This document shows positions 24,731-32,948 of a stretch of DNA of 64,000 nucleotides, in pieces (the first letter of the stretch is position 1; every line of letters begins with the position of its first letter). The translations under genes were made by a program, and so were the position numbers. This DNA is from Streptomyces sp. H27-C3 (GTDB lineage: Bacteria > Actinomycetota > Actinomycetes > Streptomycetales > Streptomycetaceae). The notes beneath the pieces are model-generated. The model worked only from the letters and a program-made list of their open reading frames with translations, searched no databases and had not been told where the DNA came from. Location of the stretch: assembly GCF_030063415.1 (NCBI RefSeq), contig NZ_JASITA010000019.1, forward strand, positions 82,049-146,048, in the 5' to 3' direction.

Positions 24731-27127
24731 GTGCGCGTAGCAGTCATAGGGGGAGGGCCCGGCGGGCTGTACTTTGCGGCCCTGGCCAAGCAACTCTCCC
24801 CGCGATGGGACATCACCGTCTGGGAGCGCAACGCGGCCGACGACACCTTCGGATTCGGGGTGGTGTTCTCCGACGAGACGCTCGACGGCATCGCACAGGC
24901 CGACCCGGCGGTCTTCGAGGCCATGTCGGCGGACTTCGCCCGATGGAGCGATATCGACGTCCGTTACAAGGAGCGGCTCCTTACATCGGGCGGCCACGGC
25001 TTCGCGGCCCTGGGACGCAAGCGCCTGCTGCAGATCCTGCAACAACGGTGCGCGGCCCTTGATGTGGACGTCCGCTACCGCACCCAGGCCCCGCCGGTGG
25101 AGGAACTCGCCGTGGCGTACGACTTGGTGGTGGCCTGTGACGGCGTACGGTCGGCTACACGTGCGATGTACGCCGACACCTTCCGGCCGGAGCTGGATGA
25201 ACGGCACTGCCGCTACATGTGGCTTGGCACGGACAAGGTCTTCGAAGCCTTCACCTTCATCGTCGACGAGCACGATTTCGGCACCCTGCAGGTGCACGCG
25301 TACCCGTTCGACCCCACCCGCAGCACCTTTATCGTCGAGATCGACGAGGACGCCTGGCGACGCGCCGGATTCGACAAGTACGCCGCCCGCGACCGTCCCG
25401 CCGGGGCCAGCGACGAGGAGAGCATCCGGCTGTGCCAGGAACTGCTCGCCCCGCACCTGGACGGACACTGCCTGATCCCCAACAGCTCCAAGTGGATCCG
25501 TTTCACCACCGTACGCAACCGCACCTGGCGCCACGGCAATGTGGTGTTGCTCGGTGACGCCGCCCACACGGCCCACTTCTCCATCGGCTCCGGCACCAAG
25601 CTCGCCATGGAGGACGCGCTCGCCCTGGCCGCCTGCCTCCACGAACACCCGGGCGTGCCCACCGCACTCGCCGCGTACGAAGCGGAGCGCAAGCCGGTCG
25701 TGGAATCGACCCAGCGCGCGGCCCAGGCCAGCCTGGAGTGGTTCGAGAATGTCGACCGTTACACGGACCAGGACCCCCACCAGTTCGCCTTCAACCTGCT
25801 GACTCGCAGTCGCCGCGTCACTTACGACAACCTGCGGGTACGGGACGTGGGATTCACCACTGCCGTCGACTCCTGGCACGCGCAGACGCACACCGGCGTC
25901 GCACCGGCCTCCGACTCCGATGTTCCGCCGATGTTCCGCCCCCTCCAGCTGGGCGGGCTGCGTCTGCGCAACCGTGTCGTCGCGCCGCCCATCGCCCTGT
26001 ACGCCGCACGCGAGGGTCTCCCCGGCGACTTCGAACTCGTCCACCTGAGCACCCAGGCCCTGGGTGGTTCCGGCCTGGTTTTCGCCGGAATGACGGCCGT
26101 CAGCGCCGACGGGCGGGCCACCCCTGGCTGCCCCGGCCTGTACACCGACGAGCAGGCGGCGGCCTGGCGCCGGATCACCGACTTCGTCCATGGACAGTCG
26201 AGCGCCTGCCTGGGCATTCAGCTCACCCACGCCGGGCGTCGCGCGGCCACCACCACGCCACGCCCCAACGGCAGCAGGGTCCCCCTCGGTGACGGCGGGT
26301 GGCCACTTCTCGCATGCTCACCGCTCGCCTGGGACCCGGCCAGCACGGTCCCCCGCGAAGCCACCCGTACGGACCTGGAGCGCATCACCCATGACTTCGT
26401 CACCGCCGCCGAACGGGCCCACTGTGCCGGCTTCGACGCCCTTGAACTCCAGTACGGGCACGGCCACTTGATGTCGGGATTCCTCTCGCCGCTGACCAAC
26501 CGACGCACCGACTCCTACGGCGGAACTCTGGCAAACCGACTGCGCTTCCCCCTCGAAGTGCTGCGGGCTGTCCGCGCAGTCTGGCCCTCGGGTAAGGCGC
26601 TGGTCGTCCGTATCTCCGCCGCCGACTGGGCCGAGGGCGGCACCAGTGAAGCGGACGCCGTCGCCATCTCCCGGGCCCTGGCCGACGCCGGAGCGGACGC
26701 CGTGGACATCTCCACCGGTGAGGTCGTTTCCAACGAGCGACCCCGATACGGGCGGAGCTACCAGACGCCGTACGCCGATCTTGTCCGCAACGCCACTGGC
26801 ATCCCCACCATCGCCGTCGGCGCCATCTCCACGTACGACGACGTCAACTCCATCATCCTGGCCGGCCGGGCGGACCTGTGCGCCGTCGGCCGCGCCCAGC
26901 TCCATGACCCGCTGTGGACCCTGCACGCCGCGGCCGCCCAGAACTACACCGGACCCGGCGCACCCTGGCCAACGTCCTGGAGGGCGGGCAGCAAGAGGCC
27001 TCCCGGCGCCCGCAGCGACCGCATCCCGCCCCGCCTCCAGCTGCTCCGCGCACCTTCCGGCCCCGTGCACCAGCGCTGGCTTCCGCACCCCGATGTCACC
27101 GCACCCGCGCCGGCGACCGTCCACTGA
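24731..27127 (+). CDS. bifunctional salicylyl-CoA 5-hydroxylase / old-yellow-enzyme-type oxidoreductase
   Basis: A 798-residue fusion. Residues 1-390 form a class A flavin monooxygenase: VAVIGGGPGGLYFAALA for FAD, LVVACDGVRSATR, and VVLLGDAAHTAHFSIGSGTK. From about residue 398 an OYE-like TIM barrel follows: MFRPLQLGGLRLRNRVVAPP, GFDALELQYGHGHLMSGFLS, TNRRTDSYGG, VRISAADW. Such fusions are known as anthraniloyl-CoA monooxygenase/reductase and salicylyl-CoA 5-hydroxylase. The GTG at 24731 has AGGAGG five bases upstream. With gentisate dioxygenase next door, the expected reaction is salicylyl-CoA + NAD(P)H + O2 -> gentisyl-CoA (2,5-dihydroxybenzoyl-CoA). The anthraniloyl-CoA alternative would need an extra deamination not visible here. 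The SdgC enzyme of Streptomyces sp. WA46 is the closest described function I know of. Confidence 0.88.
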   Translation: MRVAVIGGGPGGLYFAALAKQLSPRWDITVWERNAADDTFGFGVVFSDETLDGIAQADPAVFEAMSADFARWSDIDVRYKERLLTSGGHGFAALGRKRLLQILQQRCAALDVDVRYRTQAPPVEELAVAYDLVVACDGVRSATRAMYADTFRPELDERHCRYMWLGTDKVFEAFTFIVDEHDFGTLQVHAYPFDPTRSTFIVEIDEDAWRRAGFDKYAARDRPAGASDEESIRLCQELLAPHLDGHCLIPNSSKWIRFTTVRNRTWRHGNVVLLGDAAHTAHFSIGSGTKLAMEDALALAACLHEHPGVPTALAAYEAERKPVVESTQRAAQASLEWFENVDRYTDQDPHQFAFNLLTRSRRVTYDNLRVRDVGFTTAVDSWHAQTHTGVAPASDSDVPPMFRPLQLGGLRLRNRVVAPPIALYAAREGLPGDFELVHLSTQALGGSGLVFAGMTAVSADGRATPGCPGLYTDEQAAAWRRITDFVHGQSSACLGIQLTHAGRRAATTTPRPNGSRVPLGDGGWPLLACSPLAWDPASTVPREATRTDLERITHDFVTAAERAHCAGFDALELQYGHGHLMSGFLSPLTNRRTDSYGGTLANRLRFPLEVLRAVRAVWPSGKALVVRISAADWAEGGTSEADAVAISRALADAGADAVDISTGEVVSNERPRYGRSYQTPYADLVRNATGIPTIAVGAISTYDDVNSIILAGRADLCAVGRAQLHDPLWTLHAAAAQNYTGPGAPWPTSWRAGSKRPPGARSDRIPPRLQLLRAPSGPVHQRWLPHPDVTAPAPATVH

Positions 27128-27140
27128 CCCGGAGGATCCG

Positions 27141-28184
27141 ATGGAGAACCTGCCCCGCTTCACCGCCGCCGCGGTCCAGACGGCCCCCGTCTACCTGGAC
27201 GCCCCGGCAACCGTGGACAAGGCGATCGCACTCATCCGCGAGGCGTCGGCCAACGGCGCCGAACTCGTGGTCTTCCCGGAGTCGTTCGTCCCCGGCTACC
27301 CGTACTGGAACTGGACCATGAACCCGGTCCAGGGCTCACCATGGTTCGAACGCCTCTACCGCTCCTCGATCGACGTACCCGGCCCGCACGTGGACGCGCT
27401 GCGTGCCGCCGCCCGTCAGTACGGTGTCGTCCTTGTCATCGGCGTCAACGAGCGGGGCCCGCACAGCCTCGGCGTCCTCTACAACACTCTGCTCACCATC
27501 GGCGCGGACGGTGAACTACTCGGTGTGCACCGTAAGTTGGTGCCCACCTGGGCCGAGAAGCTGACCTGGACCGGAGGTGACGGGAGTTCCCTCAAGGTCC
27601 ATCCCACCCCTATCGGGCCGCTCGGTGCGCTCGCCTGCGGCGAGAACACCAACACCCTGGCCCGCTTCACCCTTCTCGCGCAGGGCGAACTGGTCCACGC
27701 CTCCTGCTACATCGCGCTGCCGGTCGCGCCCGCGGACTACGACATGGCGGATGCAATCGCTGTCCGCACCGCCGCCCACAGCTTCGAGGGCAAGGTCTTC
27801 TCCGTCGTGGCCTGCTCGACCATCTCTCCTGAGATGGTCGACGCCATCGCCGGTGACGACGAAGACGTACGGAGCATGCTCGCCCGCCCCCGCAGTGCAC
27901 TCTCCGGGATCTTCGGTCCGGACGGCCGCCCCGTCACCGAACCCCTCATCGACGACGACGGCATCGTCTACGCCGACATCGACCTGGCCAAGTGCATCCA
28001 GCCCAAGCAGATGCACGACATCGTCGGCCACTACAACCGCTTCGACATCTTCCAGCTCCATGTCGACAACCGCCCGCGCACTCCGGTGACCTTCTCGACC
28101 GAGCCCACCCCGCCGTACGAACACACTTCCGCCGCCACGCACCCCGCGACCGAGATCAACGGCACCACGAAGGAGGAAGCATGA
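27141..28184 (+). CDS. nitrilase-superfamily aryl/alkyl nitrilase
   Basis: A 347-residue true-nitrilase-length protein with the triad in place: Glu47 (VVFPESFVPGYPYW), Lys132 (GVHRKLVPTWAEK) and Cys166 (GALACGENTNTLARF). GENTN after the Cys separates nitrilases from amidases and ureases. Starts at ATG 27141 with GGAGG seven bases upstream, 13 bp after the hydroxylase stop, and its stop overlaps the dioxygenase start (ATGA), so it is translated as part of the catabolic operon. Reaction: R-CN + 2 H2O -> R-COOH + NH3. In this place it could make an aromatic acid such as salicylate from its nitrile, giving a second entry to the pathway. Nitrilases are unusual between ring hydroxylase and ring dioxygenase genes. 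Substrate is inferred. Confidence 0.88.
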   Translation: MENLPRFTAAAVQTAPVYLDAPATVDKAIALIREASANGAELVVFPESFVPGYPYWNWTMNPVQGSPWFERLYRSSIDVPGPHVDALRAAARQYGVVLVIGVNERGPHSLGVLYNTLLTIGADGELLGVHRKLVPTWAEKLTWTGGDGSSLKVHPTPIGPLGALACGENTNTLARFTLLAQGELVHASCYIALPVAPADYDMADAIAVRTAAHSFEGKVFSVVACSTISPEMVDAIAGDDEDVRSMLARPRSALSGIFGPDGRPVTEPLIDDDGIVYADIDLAKCIQPKQMHDIVGHYNRFDIFQLHVDNRPRTPVTFSTEPTPPYEHTSAATHPATEINGTTKEEA

Positions 28185-29308
28185 CCACCGAACACGACGA
28201 GACGGTGCACGACGACACGATGTTGGGACGGGCGCGTGTCCTGGACACCCCCGAACTCACGGCCTACTACGGCGAGCTCGCCGAGCTGCAGGCCGGCGCG
28301 CTGTGGACTGTCGCCAACGGCATCGAGCCCTGGTACCCGCAGCCGAAGTCCGTCCCCGCCCTGTGGCGTTACGACGAACTGCGCCCCCTGGTCCACAAGG
28401 CGCTCGACCTGGTCAGGGCCGACGACGCGGGCCGCCGGGTCGTCATGCTCGTCAACCCCGGCCGCAGGGACGTCAGCGCCGCCGCCGGACTCCTCTACAC
28501 CGGTCTGCAGATCATGGGACCCGGCGAGGCCATGACCGCCCACCGCCACCAGGCCGCCGCTCTGCGCTTCGTCCAGGAAGGCACCGGCGCGTGGACCGTC
28601 GTGGACGGACAGAAGCTCAAGGTGGGCGCCCGCGACTTCGCCATCACTCCCAACGGTACCTGGCACGAACACGGCAACGAGTCCGGCGACGCCCCAGTCA
28701 TCTGGCAGGACGGACTCGACATTCCGCTGGTCAACGCCCTGGACGCCGGCTTCTACGAGGTCCACCCGGACCTGTACCAGGCGCCCGGAAAGGTGATCAA
28801 TTCCTCCGTCCTCACCTACGGCGCGAACCTGCTGCCATACGGCATGGAGAAGTGGACCAGGCCGTACTCCCCCCTGCTCGCCTACCCGTGGGAGCCGACG
28901 TACGAGGCCCTGTGCGACTTGGCGACGGCCGCCGAAGGGTCTCCGTACGACGGTGTGATCGCGGAGTACACCAACCCGGTCACCGGCGGCTCGGTCATGC
29001 CCACCATGGGGGCCCATATGCAGCTGCTGCGCCCCGGCCAGGCCACCCGAGCCCACCGCCACACCGGCTCCGTCATCTACACCGCGGCCAAGGGCAACGG
29101 CGTATCGGTGATCGCAGGACAACGCTTCGCGTGGAAGCAGGGTGACATTTTCTGCGTACCCTCCTGGGCCTGGCACGAGCACAGCAACCTCGACCAGTCC
29201 GAGGACGCCTGTCTGTTCTCCTTCAATGACTTCCCCGTGATGCGCTCGCTCGGCTTCTACCGGGAAGAGTCCTACACCGGCAACGACGGGCATCAGCCCA
29301 TCGCCTAG
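28181..29308 (+). CDS. gentisate 1,2-dioxygenase (bicupin)
   Basis: A 375-residue bicupin: the first cupin has MTAHRHQAAALRFVQEG and TPNGTWHEHGN (the HxH...H Fe(II) ligands), the second has ATRAHRHTGSVIYTA and VPSWAWHEHSN. This is the layout of gentisate 1,2-dioxygenase and related 1-hydroxy-2-naphthoate and salicylate dioxygenases. The ATG at 28181 overlaps the nitrilase stop and has AAGGAGG upstream. Reaction: gentisate + O2 -> maleylpyruvate, cytoplasmic, Fe(II)-dependent. Both cupins keep His clusters, whereas in some family members the second site lacks metal. Gentisate is favoured by the hydroxylase/thioesterase upstream and the acylpyruvate hydrolase downstream. Confidence 0.88.
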   Translation: MTTEHDETVHDDTMLGRARVLDTPELTAYYGELAELQAGALWTVANGIEPWYPQPKSVPALWRYDELRPLVHKALDLVRADDAGRRVVMLVNPGRRDVSAAAGLLYTGLQIMGPGEAMTAHRHQAAALRFVQEGTGAWTVVDGQKLKVGARDFAITPNGTWHEHGNESGDAPVIWQDGLDIPLVNALDAGFYEVHPDLYQAPGKVINSSVLTYGANLLPYGMEKWTRPYSPLLAYPWEPTYEALCDLATAAEGSPYDGVIAEYTNPVTGGSVMPTMGAHMQLLRPGQATRAHRHTGSVIYTAAKGNGVSVIAGQRFAWKQGDIFCVPSWAWHEHSNLDQSEDACLFSFNDFPVMRSLGFYREESYTGNDGHQPIA

Positions 29309-29366
29309 ATCGCGTTGCCGCACCACGACCGCCGGCCCTGACACCGGTAGCGGAGCGGCAGCGCCG

Positions 29367-29401
29367 CCGGGGACGGTCATTCTGCCCCGCGCCGTCCCCG
29401 G
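29367..29401 (+). terminator. hairpin between dioxygenase and acylpyruvate hydrolase genes
   Basis: CCGGGGACGG pairs perfectly with CCGTCCCCGG over 10 bp with a 15-base loop, in the 178-bp gap that is the largest inside the operon. It may attenuate or end part of the transcripts. Confidence 0.45.
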
Positions 29402-29486
29402 CGCCGGGGCGGCGGTCAAGGTACCTGAGCCTGCCGCCGCCCCACCTTCTTGACCGCCCTTTGTCTTTCGACCGCCAGGAGCACCG

Positions 29487-30395
29487 ATGCGACTCGTGAC
29501 GTACACCCTCAACGACGGCCCCAACCGCTTGGGCGCCCAGATCGACGACGAGCACATCGTCGACCTCGCCGCCTTGGCCGACCGGTCCGGCGTACAGCTT
29601 CCCCTTGATCTGCTCTCGTTCATCCAGGCGGGCGCCTCTGCCCAGGGCGCCGCGCAGCGTCTGCTGGCCGACGACCCCACCGGATGGCCCTCCGACGCCG
29701 TCCACCGGCTCGGTGATGTCTCGCTCCGCGCACCGCTGCGCCCTGGCAAGATCATCGGAGTCGGCCTCAACTATGTCGAGCATGTCGAGGAGTCCAGCCG
29801 CAGCCTGGACACCGACAAGGAACTGCCCCCTCGCCCGGTCCTCTTCAGCAAGCCGGCGACCGCGGTCACCGGGCCGGGCCAGCCGATCCTGCACAACGCG
29901 GACCTGACGTCCCAGCTGGACTGGGAATGCGAACTCGCCGTCGTCATCGGACGCACCGCCTTCCGTGTCAGCGAGGACGATGCCCTCGGCCACGTCTTCG
30001 GCTACAGCATCGTCAACGACATCAGCGCCCGCGATCAGCGCCGTTCCGGGCAGTGGTTCTTCTCCAAGGGGCAGGATTCGTACGCCCCCTTCGGCCCGGC
30101 CGTCGTGACCGCCGACGCGGTGCCCGACCCCATGGCCCTGGACCTGTCGCTGCGCGTCAACGGCGTGACCAAGCAGAAGTCCAACACCCGCCACATGCTG
30201 TTCCCCATCGCCCGCCTGATCGCCGACATCAGTTCGGGGGTGACCCTCGAACCCGGCGACGTCATCGCCACCGGCTCTCCCGCGGGCGTCGGCGCCGGCA
30301 TGGTCCCGCCGGAGTTCCTGACCCCCGGCGACACCGTCGAAGCCACCGTCGAGGGAGTCGGCACCCTCACCAACCCCGTGATCGACGCCCGCTGA
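29487..30395 (+). CDS. fumarylacetoacetate-hydrolase-family acylpyruvase (maleylpyruvate/fumarylpyruvate hydrolase)
   Basis: A 302-residue FAH-family hydrolase. IIGVGLNYVEHVEE, PVLFSKPATAVTGPGQPI, the metal-binding acidic residues in LDWECELAVVIG and NDISARDQR, and GDVIATGSPAGVG match acylpyruvate hydrolases. The ATG at 29487 follows CAGGAG. The family cleaves acylpyruvates to pyruvate plus a dicarboxylate using Mg or Mn. With no maleylpyruvate isomerase gene in the cluster and a maleate-isomerase-like gene next, direct hydrolysis of maleylpyruvate to pyruvate and maleate is the best reading; fumarylpyruvate hydrolysis is the alternative if an isomerase is encoded elsewhere. Confidence 0.85.
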   Translation: MRLVTYTLNDGPNRLGAQIDDEHIVDLAALADRSGVQLPLDLLSFIQAGASAQGAAQRLLADDPTGWPSDAVHRLGDVSLRAPLRPGKIIGVGLNYVEHVEESSRSLDTDKELPPRPVLFSKPATAVTGPGQPILHNADLTSQLDWECELAVVIGRTAFRVSEDDALGHVFGYSIVNDISARDQRRSGQWFFSKGQDSYAPFGPAVVTADAVPDPMALDLSLRVNGVTKQKSNTRHMLFPIARLIADISSGVTLEPGDVIATGSPAGVGAGMVPPEFLTPGDTVEATVEGVGTLTNPVIDAR

Positions 30396-30435
30396 CCACC
30401 ACGGCCCCAGCACCGACCCGTCACCAGGAGAGCCC

Positions 30436-31236
30436 GTGTCTTCGCAGCACCGCACCTACCGCATCGGCCAGATCGTGCCGAGCTCCAACGTCACCATGGA
30501 GACGGAAGTACCCGCCATCTTGCGCGCCCGGCAGACCGTGGCGCCCGAACGCTTCACCTTTCACTCCAGCCGCATGCGGATGACCCATGTCACCCCCGAA
30601 CAGCTCAAGGCGATGGACGCCGACTCCGATCGCTGCGCCGTGGAGCTCTCGGACGCCCGTGTCGACGTACTGGGCTATGCCTGCCTGGTCGCCATCATGA
30701 GCATGGGTCTGGGCTACCACCGCACATCCGAGGAACGCCTCCACCGCCGCACCCAGGAGAACGGCGCCCCCGCGCCCGTCGTCACCAGTGCCGGCGCCCT
30801 GGTCCATGGACTGCACACCATCGGCGCCAAGAAGGTCGCCCTGATCGCACCGTACATGCGCCCCCTCACCGAGACCGTCGTCGGCTATCTCACCCACGAG
30901 GGAATCGACGTGCTCGACTACCGGGCACTGGAGATACCCGACAACCTGGCCGTCGCGGCGCACGACCCCGGCAATCTGCCGGCTCTCGCCCGCGCCCTGG
31001 ATCACGCCGACGCCGACGCCGTCGTGCTTTCCGCCTGTGTGCAGATGCCTTCCCTGGGCGCGATCGAGGAAGCCGAACAACTCCTGGGCAAGCCCGTGGT
31101 GTCCGCGGCGGTCTGTACCGCGCACCAGATGCTGCGCGCTCTCGATCTCCCGGCCGTCGCCCCCGGTGCAGGCCACCTGCTGTCCGGCGCGTACGCCGAG
31201 GCGCCCCCGGCCCAGCAGGCGGCAACAACGGCGTGA
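30436..31236 (+). CDS. maleate cis-trans isomerase-like protein (Asp/Glu racemase superfamily)
   Basis: A 266-residue protein with the two catalytic-Cys regions of maleate isomerase and arylmalonate decarboxylase relatives: LGYACLVAIMSMG (first Cys) and VLSACVQMPSL (second Cys), plus IGQIVPSSNVTMETEVP at the N-terminus, which fits maleate isomerase. The GTG at 30436 has CAGGAG at a normal distance, 40 bp after the hydrolase stop. The family turns maleate into fumarate without a cofactor. In this operon it would finish gentisate breakdown by making fumarate from the maleate released by the preceding hydrolase. A maleylpyruvate isomerase role is conceivable but has no precedent that I know in this fold. 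Confidence 0.8.
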   Translation: MSSQHRTYRIGQIVPSSNVTMETEVPAILRARQTVAPERFTFHSSRMRMTHVTPEQLKAMDADSDRCAVELSDARVDVLGYACLVAIMSMGLGYHRTSEERLHRRTQENGAPAPVVTSAGALVHGLHTIGAKKVALIAPYMRPLTETVVGYLTHEGIDVLDYRALEIPDNLAVAAHDPGNLPALARALDHADADAVVLSACVQMPSLGAIEEAEQLLGKPVVSAAVCTAHQMLRALDLPAVAPGAGHLLSGAYAEAPPAQQAATTA

Positions 31237-31306
31237 ACAGCAGTGGGCCGTGTGGCTCCCTGTGGACGCTCGGTAGGATCGCCACCGCACACGACGGAAG
31301 GCGATC

Positions 31307-32137
31307 ATGTCGGACAGCCCCACCCGGCCCAGCTCACTGATCAATACGGTCTACGGAGCGTTCCTGCGCCACCTCGGCGGATGGATCTCCATCGCCGACC
31401 TGATCACGCTGATGTCAGAACTGGACGTGGACAGCCAGGCGGTGCGCTCGGCCATGTCACGGCTGAAGAAGAAGGGCGTCCTGGAGCCCGAACGCCAGGG
31501 AACTACCGGGTACCGGCTGAGCCCGGCCGTCCATCCCATCTTCGACGAGGGCGACCGCCGTATCTTCGGCAGCCTGGAACCGGCGGACCTGTCCGACGGC
31601 TGGGCCATGGCCGTCTTCTCCGTGCCGGAGTCGGAGCGCTCCTACCGCTACCAGCTGCGCACCCGGCTGACCTGGCTGGGCTTCGGGAACATGGCTCCCG
31701 GCGTCTGGCTGGCGCCGGGCCGCCTTCTTGACGACGTACGCTGCACGCTGGTCCGTCTCGGACTCAGCGACTATGTGCACCTGTTCGCCGCCGAGTACGC
31801 CGCATTCAGCGATCTGCGTTCTACCGTCAGTACCTGGTGGGACTTCCCGGCGATCCAGACCCAGTACGCCGCCTTCACCGACGCCTACGGTCCGGTCGTC
31901 GAACGGCTGTCGCGGCAGGGCGAGCCGGATACCACAGAGGCGTTCCGCCATTACGTGCCGATGCTGACGCAGTGGCGCCGCCTTCCGTATCTGGACCCCG
32001 GGCTGCCCACCGAACTGCTGCCGGGCGACTGGAACGCGGTCGCCGCGCGCCAGGTATTCCAGGAACTGCATCGTGTACTCGCCGAACCGAGCCTGCGGCA
32101 TGTACAGAAAGCCACCGGACTCGCGGCGCAGGCGTAG
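31307..32137 (+). CDS. PaaX-family transcriptional repressor
   Basis: A 276-residue regulator with an N-terminal winged helix (GGWISIADLITLMSELDVDS then AVRSAMSRLKKKGVLEPERQ), the PaaX middle region (WAMAVFSVPESERSYRYQL, GFGNMAPGVWLAP) and a helical C-terminal domain. The ATG at 31307 has GGAAGG upstream. PaaX of the phenylacetate pathway is displaced by phenylacetyl-CoA, so a PaaX relative at the end of a CoA-dependent aromatic operon probably senses salicylyl-CoA or a related thioester. It is the best candidate to bind the TTGACG-N2-CGTCAA dyads at 13,117, 22,348 and 24,674. A weak version (TGGACGCTCGGTAG at 31,263) precedes its own gene. Confidence 0.85.
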   Translation: MSDSPTRPSSLINTVYGAFLRHLGGWISIADLITLMSELDVDSQAVRSAMSRLKKKGVLEPERQGTTGYRLSPAVHPIFDEGDRRIFGSLEPADLSDGWAMAVFSVPESERSYRYQLRTRLTWLGFGNMAPGVWLAPGRLLDDVRCTLVRLGLSDYVHLFAAEYAAFSDLRSTVSTWWDFPAIQTQYAAFTDAYGPVVERLSRQGEPDTTEAFRHYVPMLTQWRRLPYLDPGLPTELLPGDWNAVAARQVFQELHRVLAEPSLRHVQKATGLAAQA

Positions 32138-32185
32138 CCGGGCATTCCGAATTCAGGGAACGCGGCGAGCGAGATCTCGGACCTA

Positions 32186-32197
32186 TCGCACGTGTAA
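32186..32197. promoter_or_regulatory. LacI-type operator 5, degenerate (TCGCACGTGTAA)
   Basis: Ten of 12 match to TTACACGTGTAA with the right half intact. It stands between the PaaX gene and the 3' end of a broken hydrolase, with no intact gene to control, so it may be left over from a rearrangement. Confidence 0.4.
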
Positions 32198-32211
32198 CCT
32201 AGGGAGTGTCA

Positions 32212-32890
32212 GATCCAGCCCTGCAGGGACGCCATGAGACCCTCCAGGTCGTCCCGGTGGATGCAGTGGCCGGCCACGACCGCTACCTGGAAGCCGCGCT
32301 CTCGCAGTTGGTCCGCCGCTTCGGTGTCGATCGTCAGGCTCGGGTCGGCCAGCTGTACGAGTGAAGGCACCACGGGGGCGTCGGGCAGGTAGTCCCCGTC
32401 AAAGCCCGCGACGCGGCGCAGGAAGTCGCGGTCGAACAGGGCGAGCCCGCCACCTCCGCGGCCTCGTCCCGCTCCGACCAGCGCGGGTTTGCCCGCCGGA
32501 CGTTCGCGGGAGTGGCCTGGTCGACCATGTCGCGCATGAACGTGTACGTCTCGGGGGCAAGGCCGCCGAGACGCAACCCGGGATCGCAGTACACCGCCCG
32601 GGCCGGACTCAGGCGCGCCGCCGCGAGTGACAGTGCCAGCCCTCCCAGGGAGTGGCCCATTGCCATGTCCGCCCCGGTCGGCAGATTCTCTACCAGGTCG
32701 TCCGCCAGTAGGTCCGGCCGGTATTCTCCACGGCTGCTGCGCCCGTGGCCCCGCAGGTCCGGGGCCACCACCCGGTACCCGCGCTCGACCAGTCGTTCCT
32801 CCACCGCGTGCCACGTGCGGTGATCCGACATTCCTCCGTGGAGGAGCAGCGCTACCTTGTCGCCTTCGCCGCGCTCGGACTTCACCCCGG
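32212..32890 (-). pseudogene. frameshifted alpha/beta hydrolase
   Basis: One frame carries the N-terminal part: DKVALLLHGGMSDHRTWHAV, VVAPDLRGHGRSSRGEYRPD and the nucleophile elbow MAMGHSLGGLALSLAA. Around 32,450-32,465 the homology moves to another frame that ends with LFDRDFLRRVAGF, then QVAVVAGHCIHRDDLEGLM, holding the catalytic His region. The intact protein would be an epoxide-hydrolase/haloperoxidase-like hydrolase of about 225 residues, short for the family, and no ribosome site is evident at its presumed GTG/ATG. It sits in degenerate DNA at the edge of the catabolic region. Confidence 0.7.
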
Positions 32891-32948
32891 AGTCGGTGCT
32901 GCAACCGACTTCGCGCAGAATGCTGGGGACCCTGGCTGAGCTGTACCC

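Noticed and set aside
24731..27127. Frameshift near the C-terminus of the hydroxylase fusion because of Pro/Arg-rich sequence
   Set aside because: WPTSWRAGSKRPPGARSD is consistent with the usual end of the family in the same frame, and the stop lies 13 bp before the nitrilase.
29441..29480. TTGACC at 29,449 as another copy of the PaaX dyad
   Set aside because: Beyond TTGAC it does not match TTGACGGTCGT and has no right arm.
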